Shown: positions 34,489 to 45,709 of the stretch, piece after piece
Numbering within the stretch: position 1 is the first letter of the stretch
How the letters are laid out: each line of letters starts with the position of its first letter
Assembly: GCA_037179385.1 (NCBI GenBank)
Contig: CM074187.1
Span: 43,744,879-43,808,878 of the forward strand
Length of the DNA stretch: 64,000 bases
Reading direction: 5' to 3'
DNA from: Holothuria scabra
Taxonomy: Eukaryota; Echinodermata; Holothuroidea; Aspidochirotida; Holothuriidae
Notes under the pieces: generated by a model
Database searches by the model: none
Told to the model about the DNA's origin: nothing
The model's input: only the letters and a program-made list of their open reading frames with translations
Made by a program: the position numbers and the translations under genes

Positions 34489-35300
34489 ATCCTATATTAT
34501 CTTAACATTTTGCAACAAAATGATGAAATGTTCACTTATTATCGTAACATTTTGCAGTTAAGTGATGAATTACAAACTTACCATATTTCAACAATTCAAC
34601 ATTTTGCAGAAAATTGATGAATTACCTACTTATCACAAGTAATCAATTCAACATTTTGCAAAAAATGATGAATCACAGACTTAACGGATTTCGACAATCC
34701 GACATTTTGCAGATAAGTGTTTAATTGCACATTTATCGGATCTCAACAATTAACCAATTTGCAGAAAAATCACGAATTCCACACTTACCAGATGTTAGCA
34801 AATCAACATTTTGCAGAAAACTGATGAATTACTCAGTTATTGGATCTAAGCAATTCAACATTTTGCAGAAAAATATTAAATTACACATATTAAAGATCTC
34901 ACCAATTCTACATTTTGCAGAAAATTGATGAATTACACAGTTAATGGATCTTAACAATTCTAAATTTTGCAGAAAATTGATGAATTATAGACCTAACGGA
35001 TTTCGACAATTCACCATTATGCAGATAAATGTTTAATTACACATTTATCGGATCTCAACAATTAACCAATTTTCAGAAAAATCACGAATCCCACACGTAC
35101 CAGATGTTAGCAAATCAACATTTTGCAGAATACTGATGAATTACTCAGTTATTGAATCTAAGCAATTCAACATTTTGCAGAAAAATATTAAATTACACAT
35201 TTAAAATATCTCACCAATTCTACATTTTGCAGAAAGTTGATGAATTATCGGATCTTAACAATTTAACAATTCGCAGAAAAATGACTAATTACGAACCTGC
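34489..35300 (+). repeat. 52-bp satellite, about 15 copies, left arm
   Basis: Each unit carries acattttgcagaaaattgat followed by gaattac and ends ...tcaacaattc. Unit starts are at about 34541, 34592, 34692, 34743, 34795, 34847, 34899, 34951, 35003, 35055, 35107, 35159 and 35211. A higher-order period of six units (312 bp) is visible: the block at 34692-34950 matches 35003-35262 better than neighbouring units match each other. The frames across it are repeat translations. Confidence 0.92.
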
Positions 35301-36027
35301 TTAAGATTCTATTTCCACATTTTAAAGAGGTAGAATAAAGTGTGCTGTCATTGAAACTTATCAATTACACGTTTTCATACCAAAACATTTTTGTGTATCT
35401 GTGTGTTAGGGGCAATCCGACCTCTTGAGGCGGGGGGGGGGGGGCGTAAAACTTGCAAAGAGCCCATTTGGGGTTGTGGCAATCCCCTCTTGTAATGCTA
35501 CTGGTTTGATATGTGTAAAAGGTGTAGTAGCATATCAGACTCTACAATTAAATCACTTTCTTTAAATTCTCTGCTATCTTCTCAAAAGGACCCCTATAAT
35601 TACTTGTTTTCGTTGTTATTGGGACGTTAATGTCAGCAAGGTCTAAACAGACTAAAAATTCAACACAACAGCTACAAATCTAAAGTTTGTTATAGTTTTC
35701 ACTTAAAGGCTGTACTAATCCTGGCTTGGTTTAAGACAAAAACAACAACTGGCATTTAATTATCCTTTTTGAAGCAGGATTCCTGAACCTACTTGTACCC
35801 CATTAATTCTTTAAGGCCGAACCATCGAGCAAAATTTCGTTTACAAAGTGCAGTCAACGATTATCACCTCATTTAATTCGGACTAGTTTAAAGGAATAAC
35901 TAAAAGATAACAACCTTTAAACACGTAAAGCGTACAGGTATGAAGCTGTTTCCGACAGAAGGGTGGAGAGGGAAGCTGAAAGGTATTCTTCGGACAACAT
36001 TTATTGCCACGGGTCTAAAGAAAGAGG

Positions 36028-36772
36028 GGCGTCGATTTGATCCTCAAAGGTGGGGGAGGGGGGAATCTGGCCTACATTTTTCTCCTTCCCTGGTAAGGTA
36101 TCAACATGTTCGTAGCTAGACATTTTTACGAAAAGGGGGATGGGCAAACATCCAAATTTTACGATTTTTTAAGTGTGAACACCACTGTACTAGGGACGTA
36201 CTTTATGACGCGCGAAGCGCGCTGAAATTTTTATTCTTTTTCCAATATATAAAAATATGGAGCTTGCGTTGCAGAAAAGTTCGTCGGAGAGCCTCATTCC
36301 GTAGGCTTTGGATAACATTATGTAGCAACAACGATCTTTGGTCGCCCCTCAATCTCAGATTTGCCAACAGGAAATACAAATTCTTCAGTAATCCCCCAAA
36401 TTAATTTTTCATGTCAAGGGCTTATATTGGGGAAAATTTATGAAAAGCACTGTAGTTACCTTTGTTAGTTGATGATCTGGTGTCACATATAGCAAATTTC
36501 CGGTTTCTTAACTTCAAGAGCTCGGAAAATTTGACCAAACTGAAGGTATGAGTGAGCCATTCTGCTTAGGAATTGCGATTTGCGGCATGCGAAGTGCCTG
36601 GAAAATTTTGCCTTTTTGAAACAAATAATAACGAATAAGAAGTTTTTATTGGAGAGATTTTGGAGTTTCGTAATTTCATGAGTTGTCAAACCACACAGTA
36701 GACTGGTTTCACAAATAGCAAGTTTCCGAATTCTTCATTTTTCAGAGCCACCTGCCTCCTGTAGCTACGCCA
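36028..36772 (-). mobile_element. Family X fragment inside the left foldback arm
   Basis: It starts AGGGGCGTCGATTTGATCC and is the inverted match of 42958 back to 42499 and then 39665 back to about 39361. It ends near gtagctacgccactg at 36760-36775. The junction at 36024 lacks 12 bp present in the right arm (between two cccct words), a microhomology deletion. Being present in both arms at the same place shows that X inserted before the arms were duplicated or homogenised. Confidence 0.75.
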
Positions 36773-36775
36773 CTG

Positions 36776-37365
36776 GGTGTCTAAGAGAGAGGGGGGGGGG
36801 GGGCAAATGCAAAATGGTTGTAAATGTTTCAATATTTTCTGTTACTGGGAAACTCCAAGCAGGCAGCACGACTATCTAAGAGGAGCGCCACCATTAGTTG
36901 GCGCGGAGGGTACAAGAAAATTTTTGACTTCACAAACCCTTCAGATGGTCGGAAACGGCACCTCTCGAGTGAGAATAATATGAAAAATAGTGCAAATATG
37001 AAATGACTACATACATCTAAATAGAGATGTCACATTTTGAAACTAGCACTTACAATTTTTACTTAGAGTAAAAGTGATTATTCACTGTAAAATCCGGGAC
37101 GTCATATGACATTATTTACTGTAAAATTTATATTTTTAAATTATTGTTAAAATCCCTTAGTCGAAATGTTGTGGCGGAAGTATGCTTTCGCACTATTTAA
37201 GATTGAATACCCCTTAATATTTCCTTTTTGAAAAAATGTAAAAATAAATTATTGTTATTTCCCTATAAATATTACCTAATAATATATTTCACTACATTAC
37301 ATTTGGGGACAATCAAATATTATTAATTTTTTCAAAAAAGAAAGGGGATACTCCCTCTCGCTACC
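36776..37365. other. Central AT-rich core of the foldback element
   Basis: A G run at about 36790 and a copy of the Y unit (gagcgccaccattagttggcgc, 36880-36960) are followed by AT-rich sequence with aaattattgtta words. No transposase is encoded. Confidence 0.5.
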
Positions 37366-38486
37366 ATGGGCGTCGATTTGTGGGGAACAGGGGGACATGT
37401 CCCCCCACTTTTTTGAGTGGAGGGGACACTAACGTTAAAGTCCCCCTCCCCCCGCTTCTTTTGTAACCTGAAACTTAAAAGTTAGATACAACCCAAAAAT
37501 ATATACATGTAGGTTATGAAAGGTGTGCTCTGCCGATTACGATCGATTCTCTGTATCAATAATTCCACATGTTTACTTTACAAATCCCCAAAATTTTCGG
37601 GCGCTTGCAGTCTCATTGATGTTCCTTTTTCACTTGCATATCAAACATACATTATTCATCGATCTCAATGGTTATGTCGATTGATTGTGTGCATAGGGCA
37701 GCAGATGTGGTTATGAAGGAGCACGACATTTAGGAATTTGAAGAAGAGGAATCGTCCACTTCTATGTTTTAATGAAATCTGTAACCTTTAGTGAATAACC
37801 AGCCTGGCAGGCTGAAATTGGCAAACACATTTTAGGGAAACTGAAAATGCCTCGGTGCACAGTCTGCATGCAACTTTTTCAAAAAATAAATGATTTCTAA
37901 TGCAAATTAATTTCGACACGCGCACATCACACATTCGTATAACGATTCGACCATTTCGTATTTAGATCATTATCAGAGAAGAAAAATCACACTGATGTTT
38001 GCTATATTAGAGAAGTCAATCTGGAATTAGAGGTACACCTCCATCCTCTGTCTGTAGATAGTGTATGATGAGGTGTCGTTCGAAAGGACATATTTTAATT
38101 TTTTTTGTATCAGCAATCTTACACCGGTAGGCCTATGCAACGGTGTCTCAGTAGCACCAGTGGGTACCACCCCCTCCCCCATCGATCTGTGATTTTCCCG
38201 CAGTAGACTGAAGTGTGCTTTTCATCAGTTCATGGATTTATCTAACCTTCTTTTAAAAATTTTTCTTTACTATTAAACTTTTGCAAAAATCCTTCGCAAA
38301 TTATCACAATTTTCGTTGTGATTCTATTCACTTATAGTACACCCGGTAAATTCACATCGACTGTATGGTCCGTTGAAGTAATTACACACAATCAAGATCA
38401 TGTTTTTAAGACTTTGGAGTTTCCTAGTAACTCAAAATATTGAAATATTTAGCACCATTTTGCATTTGGACCCCTTCTCTCAGGCA

Positions 38487-39368
38487 CCCAGTGGCTTAGC
38501 CAGCGGCGGCGCCAGAATGTCAAATTGAGGGGGGGGGGGCTGTGGGCAAAGGAAAATGCCGGGGAGCAAAGATTTTCGCGCCCAGGGCGAAACCGAGCGC
38601 AAAGCGCGAGGTCTTGCGGGTGGGGTCCAGGGGCCCGCCTTAGGACCCCTGGTAGGGTCCAGTGGCAAAGTCCCGGTGGGGCCCAGGGGGCAAAGCCCCC
38701 GGAAGCTCTGGGGTTGTACCATATTTCTGGGTGAAAAATTATGTCCCACGAGAGGTATATTATTTGATTTTTCGGTTGATCTAACTCCAAGGTTAACAAC
38801 TTTTTTTTTCTTTGAGAGTATCATTATATTTGCGCGGTGCCACCGAGTACCACTATAGTAGTCAGTGGCTAAACCAGACTTTTTAATTTGGGTGGGGTGC
38901 TGTGGATGGGCAAAGAGTTGAAATAGTGTTAAGCTGTAATGACACCATCTAAGCAGAACGCAATCATCAGTTGGCGTGCAGCCTACATAAATAATTTATG
39001 GATGTATGAGGGAGAATAAGAAACAATAGAAAAATAAAAGAAGCACGCTATGTACCAAACCGCGAACTGCCAAGACAAGGCAACTGTATATCATAAGTGA
39101 TATGCGTACCACATGTAGATTGGAAACACCTTACCCTAACCCGGAAGGATGATGTAGGCCTACTTCAAGAGCATGTAATTAGAAAAATTTTCGTCAGTAT
39201 CAATTGCACGTTCACCCAGGAGCCAGTGCACTCCCACCCCCAACACACACACTCATAGGCCACATGCACTTCCATTCCATCAGTTTTACTTGGGGGAGCA
39301 ACTGGGGGCAAGGAAAGAATTTGATGGGGAAATGCCCCCTCACCCCCCCCCCCCGTAGCGCCGCCAAT
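38487..39368. mobile_element. GC-rich hAT-like fragments inserted in X
   Basis: Two left-type ends, CAGTGGCTTAGCCAG (38487) and CAGTGGCTAAACCAG (38861), point the same way, and a right-type end lies near 39360 (gtagcgccgccaatg). The first fragment is GC-rich with cccaggggcaaagcccc-like words and a G run (38528-38537), related to the MITE at 22686. The overlapping open frames of about 100-116 codons on both strands reflect GC content. Confidence 0.6.
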
Positions 39369-40252
39369 GGGCGTAGCTACAGGGGGGAAGGCGGCTCTGA
39401 AAAATGAAGAATTCGGAAATTTGCCATTTGTGAAACCAGTCTACTGTGTGGATTGACAACTCATGAAATTACGAAACTCCCAATTATCCCCAATAAAAGC
39501 TCCTTATTCGTTATTATTTGTTTCAAAAAGGCAAAATTTCCCAGGCGCTTCGCGTGCCGCAAATTGCAATTCCCAAGCAGAAGGGCTCACTCATACCTTC
39601 AGTTTGGTAAACTTTTCCGAGCTCTTGAAGTGACAAAATCGGAAATTTGCTATATGTGACACCATGCAGATCAGTGGCGTAGCTACGGAGGGGGCTGGGG
39701 GCTCTATCCCCCCCACTGAATCGTCTATCTCCCCCCCCCCCCAGCAGCCCCCACTGGCGACCTGGGGAAAAAATATATTCACGCTGGCCGATGATAATAT
39801 TCAATCCGAGCTACCTGGCTACTATGACATAGGTACACTTGCGATAGATCCACTCTGAATGTCGGAATAAATTCAGGCAGACTGTGACAACTCGTCGGGT
39901 TTCTGGATGGATAATTTCCTAGCAGATTTGGAGTGGCTGAAATTGGCTACGGTACCTTGGTGTGGATTAAAGTGTGCTCCTAGCATCTAGCCTGTTTCTA
40001 TCTCCTGTAGGGATTTTTTTCAATTCCTGGGGATGCACAAATTTGTTCCAAAATCATACCTAGTGCGGTGGGTAGGATATTTGAGTCAAATTAGGTTGGA
40101 AGGAATTTGCACTTTGCACGGCCATTGCTGCCACTCATAGGCCAGTGCAACAACCAAACCCAAGTTGGGTCAATGCAGTCTCAAGGGTCGCAACCTTACC
40201 ACTATTACCTCATAGGACATCACTTAGTCCTTGGGAGGAGTGGACAAACCCA

Positions 40253-40990
40253 GTGGCGCACGAGACGGGGGCAAGGGGAAGACTACCCCAAATTTCCGCA
40301 AAATCTAAATTCGGGCAGGAATTTGGGAAAACTTCGGGCAGCAATTTGGAAAAAAATCGGACAGCGCTTTAATTTTGGAAAAAAGGGATGCTTTTTCAGA
40401 AAATTCCTAAATGTGTCCGAAATCTTAGATTGCCCGAAAAAAGGAAAGAAACGTCATATAGTCGCTTTCATATAGTCGTTTTCATGGAAACCCAAGTCGA
40501 GATTCCAAAAAATCGCTACACCTTCGGGCAGTGCAAAAAGCTTTTATTAGTGACTTTTACTTCACTTATAATCACAACACAATGCCCGAAATTGTCGAAT
40601 ACCCAAATTCTTTCAAGCAAATTCCCGAAAATGGAAAAGTACCATAAGTAAGGGTAACATAGTTACGAAAACTCAAACATATCAAAAAATCATGGCGCAT
40701 TTGGGAAGCCTGTGGCTTAAAGGAAACAATCGTTCTTGAGCATGTTTTTAAATGTTGTGCAACACAATACGGTACTCGAAATGGCCGATTATTTTAATAG
40801 CTTCAAATCTTTACCGCAAAACAAAAAAAGCTATTTTTAAAGTGACATTTTCATGGAAATTAACAAAGATCTGCGACACATTTGGGTAGAGTGTGAAAGA
40901 AAGTTTTCACCATCCCCACTTCATACTGTAGTCTTGCAAAAATTGCCCGAAAGGGTCAAATATATGGGCACAGGTTAAAAAAGATGCTGA
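40253..40990. repeat. Repeat C, copy 1
   Basis: It starts cagtggcgcacgagacgggg and includes aaatttccgcaaaatctaaa and attgcccgaaa words. It is the inverted, diverged match of 45025-45709. It lies inside the hAT-like insert. Not coding. Confidence 0.7.
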
Positions 40991-41399
40991 GACGTTTTCA
41001 AATGCCAAATTAATTCAACGCACGGACAGAAGGGTGTTTAGGTGCAGTGCCCAAAAGTTTGCCATCTATCCTGCTCTAGAGTCGAATAGGGGCAATGGTT
41101 ATGAAAATCGGGTAATTTGTTTTTCGATACTTTAATGACGCAGTGTGATAATGTCTTCCCATACGTCTGCTTGAAAATTCTTTAAACACACCTTGTAATG
41201 TTACATTTTTCAAAAGTAAAATCATATAAAGTCGGAATTTCTTGCAGTCACACAATTTTATCAATATATATTAAATTAGCCAAGAGACGTAATAGAGTAA
41301 AATTCATTAGTATGTTTTCAATTCAATTTTATGGTTTCCCCAGAAAATATGCGGGACCATTTCATCGATTGGTAGTGATACATTTTATCTGGTAATTTT

Positions 41400-42440
41400 C
41401 TGATTAAATAGCGAATGCTTAGATCTCCCCCTATAAGCCTGGGAAATGTCATTTTCGACTGTCTCAGGGGTACGATTTTTCAAAATTTTCTGTTCGCTCC
41501 GCGCCAACTAATGGTGGCGCTCCGGGTAGATAGTCTTCCCAGCAGAATTTTAGTTTCAAGTGGACATTATTTTCAAACGTAACCTCGAAGTAGCGACTGC
41601 TTAGACCCAATATAAGTATAGGAAATGCCATTTTTGACTGTCTGAGGGGTCAGATTTTTCAAAATTTCCTGTACGTTTCGCCCCAACTTATGGTGGTGCT
41701 CCACTTAGACCGCTTCATTACAGAATTTAAGTTCCAAGTGAACATTTTGTGCAAAAGAAAACTTACAATAACAACTGCTTAGACCCCCTATAAGCCTTGG
41801 AAATGCCATTTTCAACTGTCTGAGGGGACGGATATTTCAAAATTTTCTGTACGCTTCGCGCAAACCAATGGTGGCGCTCCGCTTAGTCTTTCCGGCTGAA
41901 TTTTAGTTTGGAGTGAACGTTTATCTGCAATTGAAACTTATAATAGCGACTGCTTGGATCCCCTCTATAAGCCTTGGAAACGTCATTTTCGACTGTCTGA
42001 GAGGTATGAATTTTCAAATTTTCTGGACGCTCCGCGAAAAACCAGTGGTGGCGCTCAGTTTTGACTGTCTTACGGGCAGAATTACACTTTTCGGGCAAAA
42101 ATCTCCTGTCCCCATACTGAAATGCTCCCCTACGCCTATGGAAATACCTTACTCATGCGTGCACTGGAACAGCTGCTTGCAATATACAGCAGGATTTTGG
42201 ATTTGCGATCCTAGGATACATAGTCCAGTGGAGTAATGAACTGAGCTAATCAGTATCTCAAAAGTGTGTTTGAAACTGAGAAAAATCACAAATTTTTCTC
42301 ACCAGAATTAAAGACATTTAAACCTGGCAAATGCTATTCCCAGCCATCTGGGAGGTGTTAAAATCTAAAATTTTCTTTGTACGCTCCGCGCCAACTGATG
42401 GCGGCGCTACGCTTAGATAGTAAACTCCAGACTTCCCCCT
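41400..42440. repeat. Y satellite, 178-bp units
   Basis: Units at about 41410, 41590, 41767 and 41944, plus a fifth detached unit at 42310-42430. Each contains gactgtctgaggggt, ttttcaaaattttctgtacg and aatggtggcgctccgcttag in that order. Inverted single units occur at 36880-36960, 46305-46395 and 46505-46620. Confidence 0.88.
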
Positions 42441-43124
42441 ACAAAAGTATCCCGCCTCCCCATAGCCTCCCCACGAAAAAAACCTAGCTACGCTACTGCA
42501 CCAGATCATCAACTGACAAACGGTAACTACAGTGCTTTTCATAAGTTTCATAAATGTTCTTTCATTAAAATTCCAATTTTCCCCAATTCAAGCCCTTGAC
42601 ATGAAAAATTAATTTGGGGGATTACTGAAGAATTTGCATTTCCTATTGGCAAATCTGGGATTGAGCGGCGACCAAAGATCGTTGTTGCTACAACATGGTA
42701 TCCAAAGCCTACGAAGTGAGGCTCTCCGACGAACTTTTCTGCAACGCAAGCTTTTATTTTCATATATTGGAAAAAGGGCAAAAACGTCCTAGTACAGTGG
42801 TGTTCACACTTAAAAAATCGTAAAATATGGATGCTTGCCCATCCTCCTTCCCGCAAAAATGTCTAGCTACGAACATGTTGATACCTTACCAGGAAAGGAG
42901 AAAAATGTAGGCCAGATGTCCCCCCCCCCCCCCACCTTGGAAATCAAATTGACGCCCCTGCTCTCTACCCCTCTTTCTTTAGACCGGTGGCAATAACGGT
43001 TGTCCGAAGAAAATCTTTCAGCTTCCCTCTCCACCCTTCAGTCGAAAACAGCTTCATACCTGTACGCTTTACGTGTTTAAAGGTTGTTATCTTTTAGTTC
43101 TTCCTTGAAACTAGTCCGAATTGA

Positions 43125-43378
43125 AGGTAAAGAGCAGTCCCTCCAAACTTATTTTGAAGAAAAAGCTAAATAGCACAATTTTCGTCTTATTTCTCTTCAA
43201 AGCATCTTTCATTACATTTTATGATTTAACTATTGCATATTCAAGGTAAACCAAGCAGTTATTTCCAGTAAATTTCACATTTGAAGAGAAAAAACATTGT
43301 CACGTGACCATCAACAGCCAATCATGAAACTGGACAGTCTCCTACACTACTTCATTTTGGGATGACTGCTCCTGCCCT
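43125..43378. mobile_element. TTAA-targeting MITE, family T3, in the right foldback arm
   Basis: A 254-bp insert between TTGA (43121-43124, mutated TTAA) and TTAA (43379-43382). The inverted ends have the form AGG(G)..AGAGCAGTCCCTCC and complement. The left arm keeps the empty site at 35871-35880 (catttaattcgg), so the borders are confirmed and the insertion happened after the arms formed. Confidence 0.85.
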
Positions 43379-43964
43379 TTAAATGAGATGATAAATCGTT
43401 GACTGCACTTTGTAAACGAAATTTTGCTCGATGGTTCGGCCTTAAAGAATTAATGGGGTACAAGTAGGTTCAGGAATCCTGCTTCAAAAAGGATAATTAA
43501 ATGCCAGTTGTTGTTTTTGTCTTAAACCAAGCCCGGATTAGTACAGCCTTTAAGTGAAAACTATAACAAACTTTAGATTTGTAGCTGTTGTGTTGAATTT
43601 TTAGTCTGTTTAGACCTTGCTGACATTAACGTCCCAATAACAACGAAAACAAGTAATTATAGGGGTCCTTTTGAGAAGATAGCAGAGAATTTAAAGAAAG
43701 TGATTTAATTGTAGAGTCTGATATGCTACTACACCTTTTACACATATCAAACCAGTAGCATTACAAGAGGGGATTGCCATAACCCCAAATGGGCTCTTTG
43801 CAAGTTTTACGCCCCCCCCCCCGTCTCAAGAGGTCGGATTGCCCCAAACACACAGATACACAAAAATGTTTTGGTATGAAAACGTGTAATTGATAAGTTT
43901 CAATGACAGCACACTTTATACTACCTCTTTAAAATGTGGAAATAGAATCTTAAGCAGGTTCGTA

Positions 43965-44760
43965 ATTAGTCATTTTTCTGCGTTTTTCTGCGAATTGTTA
44001 AATTGTTAAGATCCGATAATTCATCAACTTTCTGCAAAATGTAGAATTGGTGAGATATTTTAAGTGTGTAATTTAATAGTTTTCTGCAAAATGTTGAATT
44101 GCTTAGATTCAATAACTGAGTAATTCATCAGTATTCTGCAAAATGTTGATTTGCTAACATCTGGTACGTGTGGAATTCGTGATTTTTCTGCAAATTGGTT
44201 AATTGTTGAGATCCGATAAATGTGTAATTAAACATTTATCTGCATAATGGTGAATTGTCGAAATCCGTAAAGTCTGTAATTCATCAATTTTCTGCAAAAT
44301 TTAGAATTGTTAAGATCCATTAACTGTGTAATTCATCAATTTTCTGCAAAATGTAGAATTGGTGAGATCTTTAATATGTGTAATTTAATATTTTTCTGCA
44401 AAATGTTGAATTGCTTAGATCCAATAACTGAGTAATTCATCAGTTTTCTGCAAAATGTTGATTTGCTAACATCTGGTAAGTGTGGAATTCGTGATTTTTC
44501 TGCAAATTGGTTAATTGTCGAGATCCGATAAATGTGCAATTAAACACTTATCTGCAAAATGGCGAATTGTCGAAATCCGTTAAGTCTGTGATTCATCATT
44601 TTTCTGCAAAATGTTGAATTGATTACTTGTGATAAGTAGTTAATTCATCAATTTTCTGCAAAATGTTGAAATGTTGAAAAATGGTAAGCTTGTAGTTCAT
44701 CATTTATATCCAAATTGTTAAGATAATAAGTGAACATTTCATCATTTTGTTGCAAAATAC
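43965..44760 (-). repeat. 52-bp satellite, right arm (inverted copy)
   Basis: The complement of the array at 34489-35300, with the same order of unit variants. An extra cgtttttctg duplication at 43980-43992 is specific to this arm. Confidence 0.92.
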
Positions 44761-44820
44761 TAAGATAATATAGGGACTATGTTTGCAATTTGACGGCACC
44801 TTAACGTTTCCATACTCCAT

Positions 44821-45020
44821 CGACATTTTCAAAGGTAAACTTAGGACTCACCTTTTTGAGCAAGCTTTTAATGTGTAGTTCTCTTTTACTTTTGTGTTTT
44901 ATTTTTTTTTTTTCTGTTTCTTTGGTTTGTTTTATTTTTTATTGTATAGCGCAACAGATTAAATTTTTATAGTTGTGGCGCTTTATAAATTATAATAAAT
45001 AATAATAATAATAATTAATA
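44821..45020 (+). pseudogene. L2-like retrotransposon, last codons, 3' UTR and tail
   Basis: It starts in frame with IDIFKGKLRTHLFEQAFNV then TAG, the natural end of an L2 polymerase. A 3' UTR with gtggcgctttataaat and the tail ataataataataataat (about 45000-45018) follow. This is the other half of the copy at 33795-34450. Confidence 0.9.
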
Positions 45021-45024
45021 ACCT

Positions 45025-45709
45025 TTACCCGAATATTTTACCATTTCGGGTCGCATTTTTTTTTTGCAAGACTATAGTATGAAGTGGGGATGAGGAAAAC
45101 TTTTTTCACAAGCTATGTCATGATCTGAATGTGTCGCAAATCTTTGTTATCGTTTATATTTTCCATGAAAATCAATACTTTAAACATAGCGTTTTCTGTT
45201 TTCCTGGCAGCTTAGATTTGAAAGTATTAAACAGTTAAAACGGTCATAAAAGATTTAAAAACAAGCTAAAGAATGATTGTTTCTTTTAAGCCCCAAGCAT
45301 TCAAAATGAATCGCAATTTTTGTCTCTCCAAGGCTTTTGATTTACATATAGGCCTATGTTACCTTGAAGATGATACTTTTCTATTTTCGGGCAAATGCTG
45401 AAAGAATGTGGATATTCGACCATCTCGGGCATTGTTTTGTGAAAAACGACTCACGAATAACAGTTTTTTCGCGCTGCCCGAATGTGTACCGAATTTTTGG
45501 ATCCTTGATTTTACCGCGACTATGGTTATGACTATATCCTTTTTTCGGGCACATCTTTAAAAGATTTTGAGCACATTTAGGAATTTTCCGAAAAACCATG
45601 CATTTCTTTTAAACTTTGTGGCTATCCGAATTTTTCCTGTCCGAATTTTAGATTTTGCGGAAATTTGGATCAAGCTCACTCACCCCGTCCCGACCACGAC
45701 CCTTCCCGT
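45025..45709 (-). repeat. Repeat C, copy 2 (inverted)
   Basis: The inverted match of 40253-40990, interrupted at its inner end by the L2-like retrotransposon tail and at its outer end by the hAT-like element at 45710. Its outer sequence resumes at 47760 (tcctcttttg). Confidence 0.7.

Larger units (their letters stand above)
39672..42498. mobile_element. hAT-like non-autonomous element (CAGTGGCGTAGCTA ends)
   Basis: A 2827-bp insert with ends CAGTGGCGTAGCTACGG and complement of CAGTAGCGTAGCTAGG. The uninterrupted site is preserved at 36470-36490 (complement reads gacaccagatcatc). Here the right flank is caccagatcatc and the left flank caccatgcagat, an 8-bp duplication caccagat with a small change on the left. 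It contains repeat C (40253-40990) and five 178-bp units (41400-42440). No transposase frame. Confidence 0.8.
37366..42958. mobile_element. Family X element with internal insertions
   Basis: Left end CATGGGCGTCGATTTGTGGG, right end complement of CAGGGGCGTCAATTTGATTT. Flanks ctcgctac (before 37366) and ctctctac (after 42958) agree at 7 of 8 positions, so an 8-bp duplication is likely, and an hAT affiliation with it. Native X sequence is 37366-38435, about 39369-39671 and 42499-42958; the rest is later insertions (38487-39368 and 39672-42498). X native length is about 1.8 kb. Confidence 0.7.
34451..44814. mobile_element. 10.4-kb foldback transposon with long satellite-bearing inverted arms
   Basis: Both ends are TATGRAAACGTTAAGGTGCC, inverted, flanked by a 6-bp direct repeat ctccat (34445-34450 and 44815-44820). 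Removing the element and one repeat rejoins the retrotransposon frame as CPS-IDIFKGKLRTHLF, so both borders are firm. The left arm runs at least 34451-36024 and the right arm 42959-44814 inverted; beyond that both arms also hold an inverted piece of family X. One 204-bp stretch of the arms encodes an identical 67-codon frame (34725-34928 and 44336-44539 minus), so the arms are very similar. Arms with internal satellites resemble Drosophila FB/Galileo and sea urchin TU foldback elements; those usually make 7-9-bp duplications. Polintons make 6-bp ones, but none of their genes is seen. No transposase found. Confidence 0.85.

Noticed and set aside
34725..34928. Identical 67-codon frames at 34725-34928 (+) and 44336-44539 (-) as a duplicated gene
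   Set aside because: They lie wholly within the 52-bp satellite of the inverted arms; the translation follows the repeat period.
34489..35300. CRISPR-like look of regularly spaced repeats
   Set aside because: Units are directly adjacent 52-bp monomers without unique spacers, in an animal genome within a transposon arm.
38449..38858. Several ~100-codon frames on both strands
   Set aside because: GC-rich hAT-like fragment; frames overlap in all phases and have no domain.
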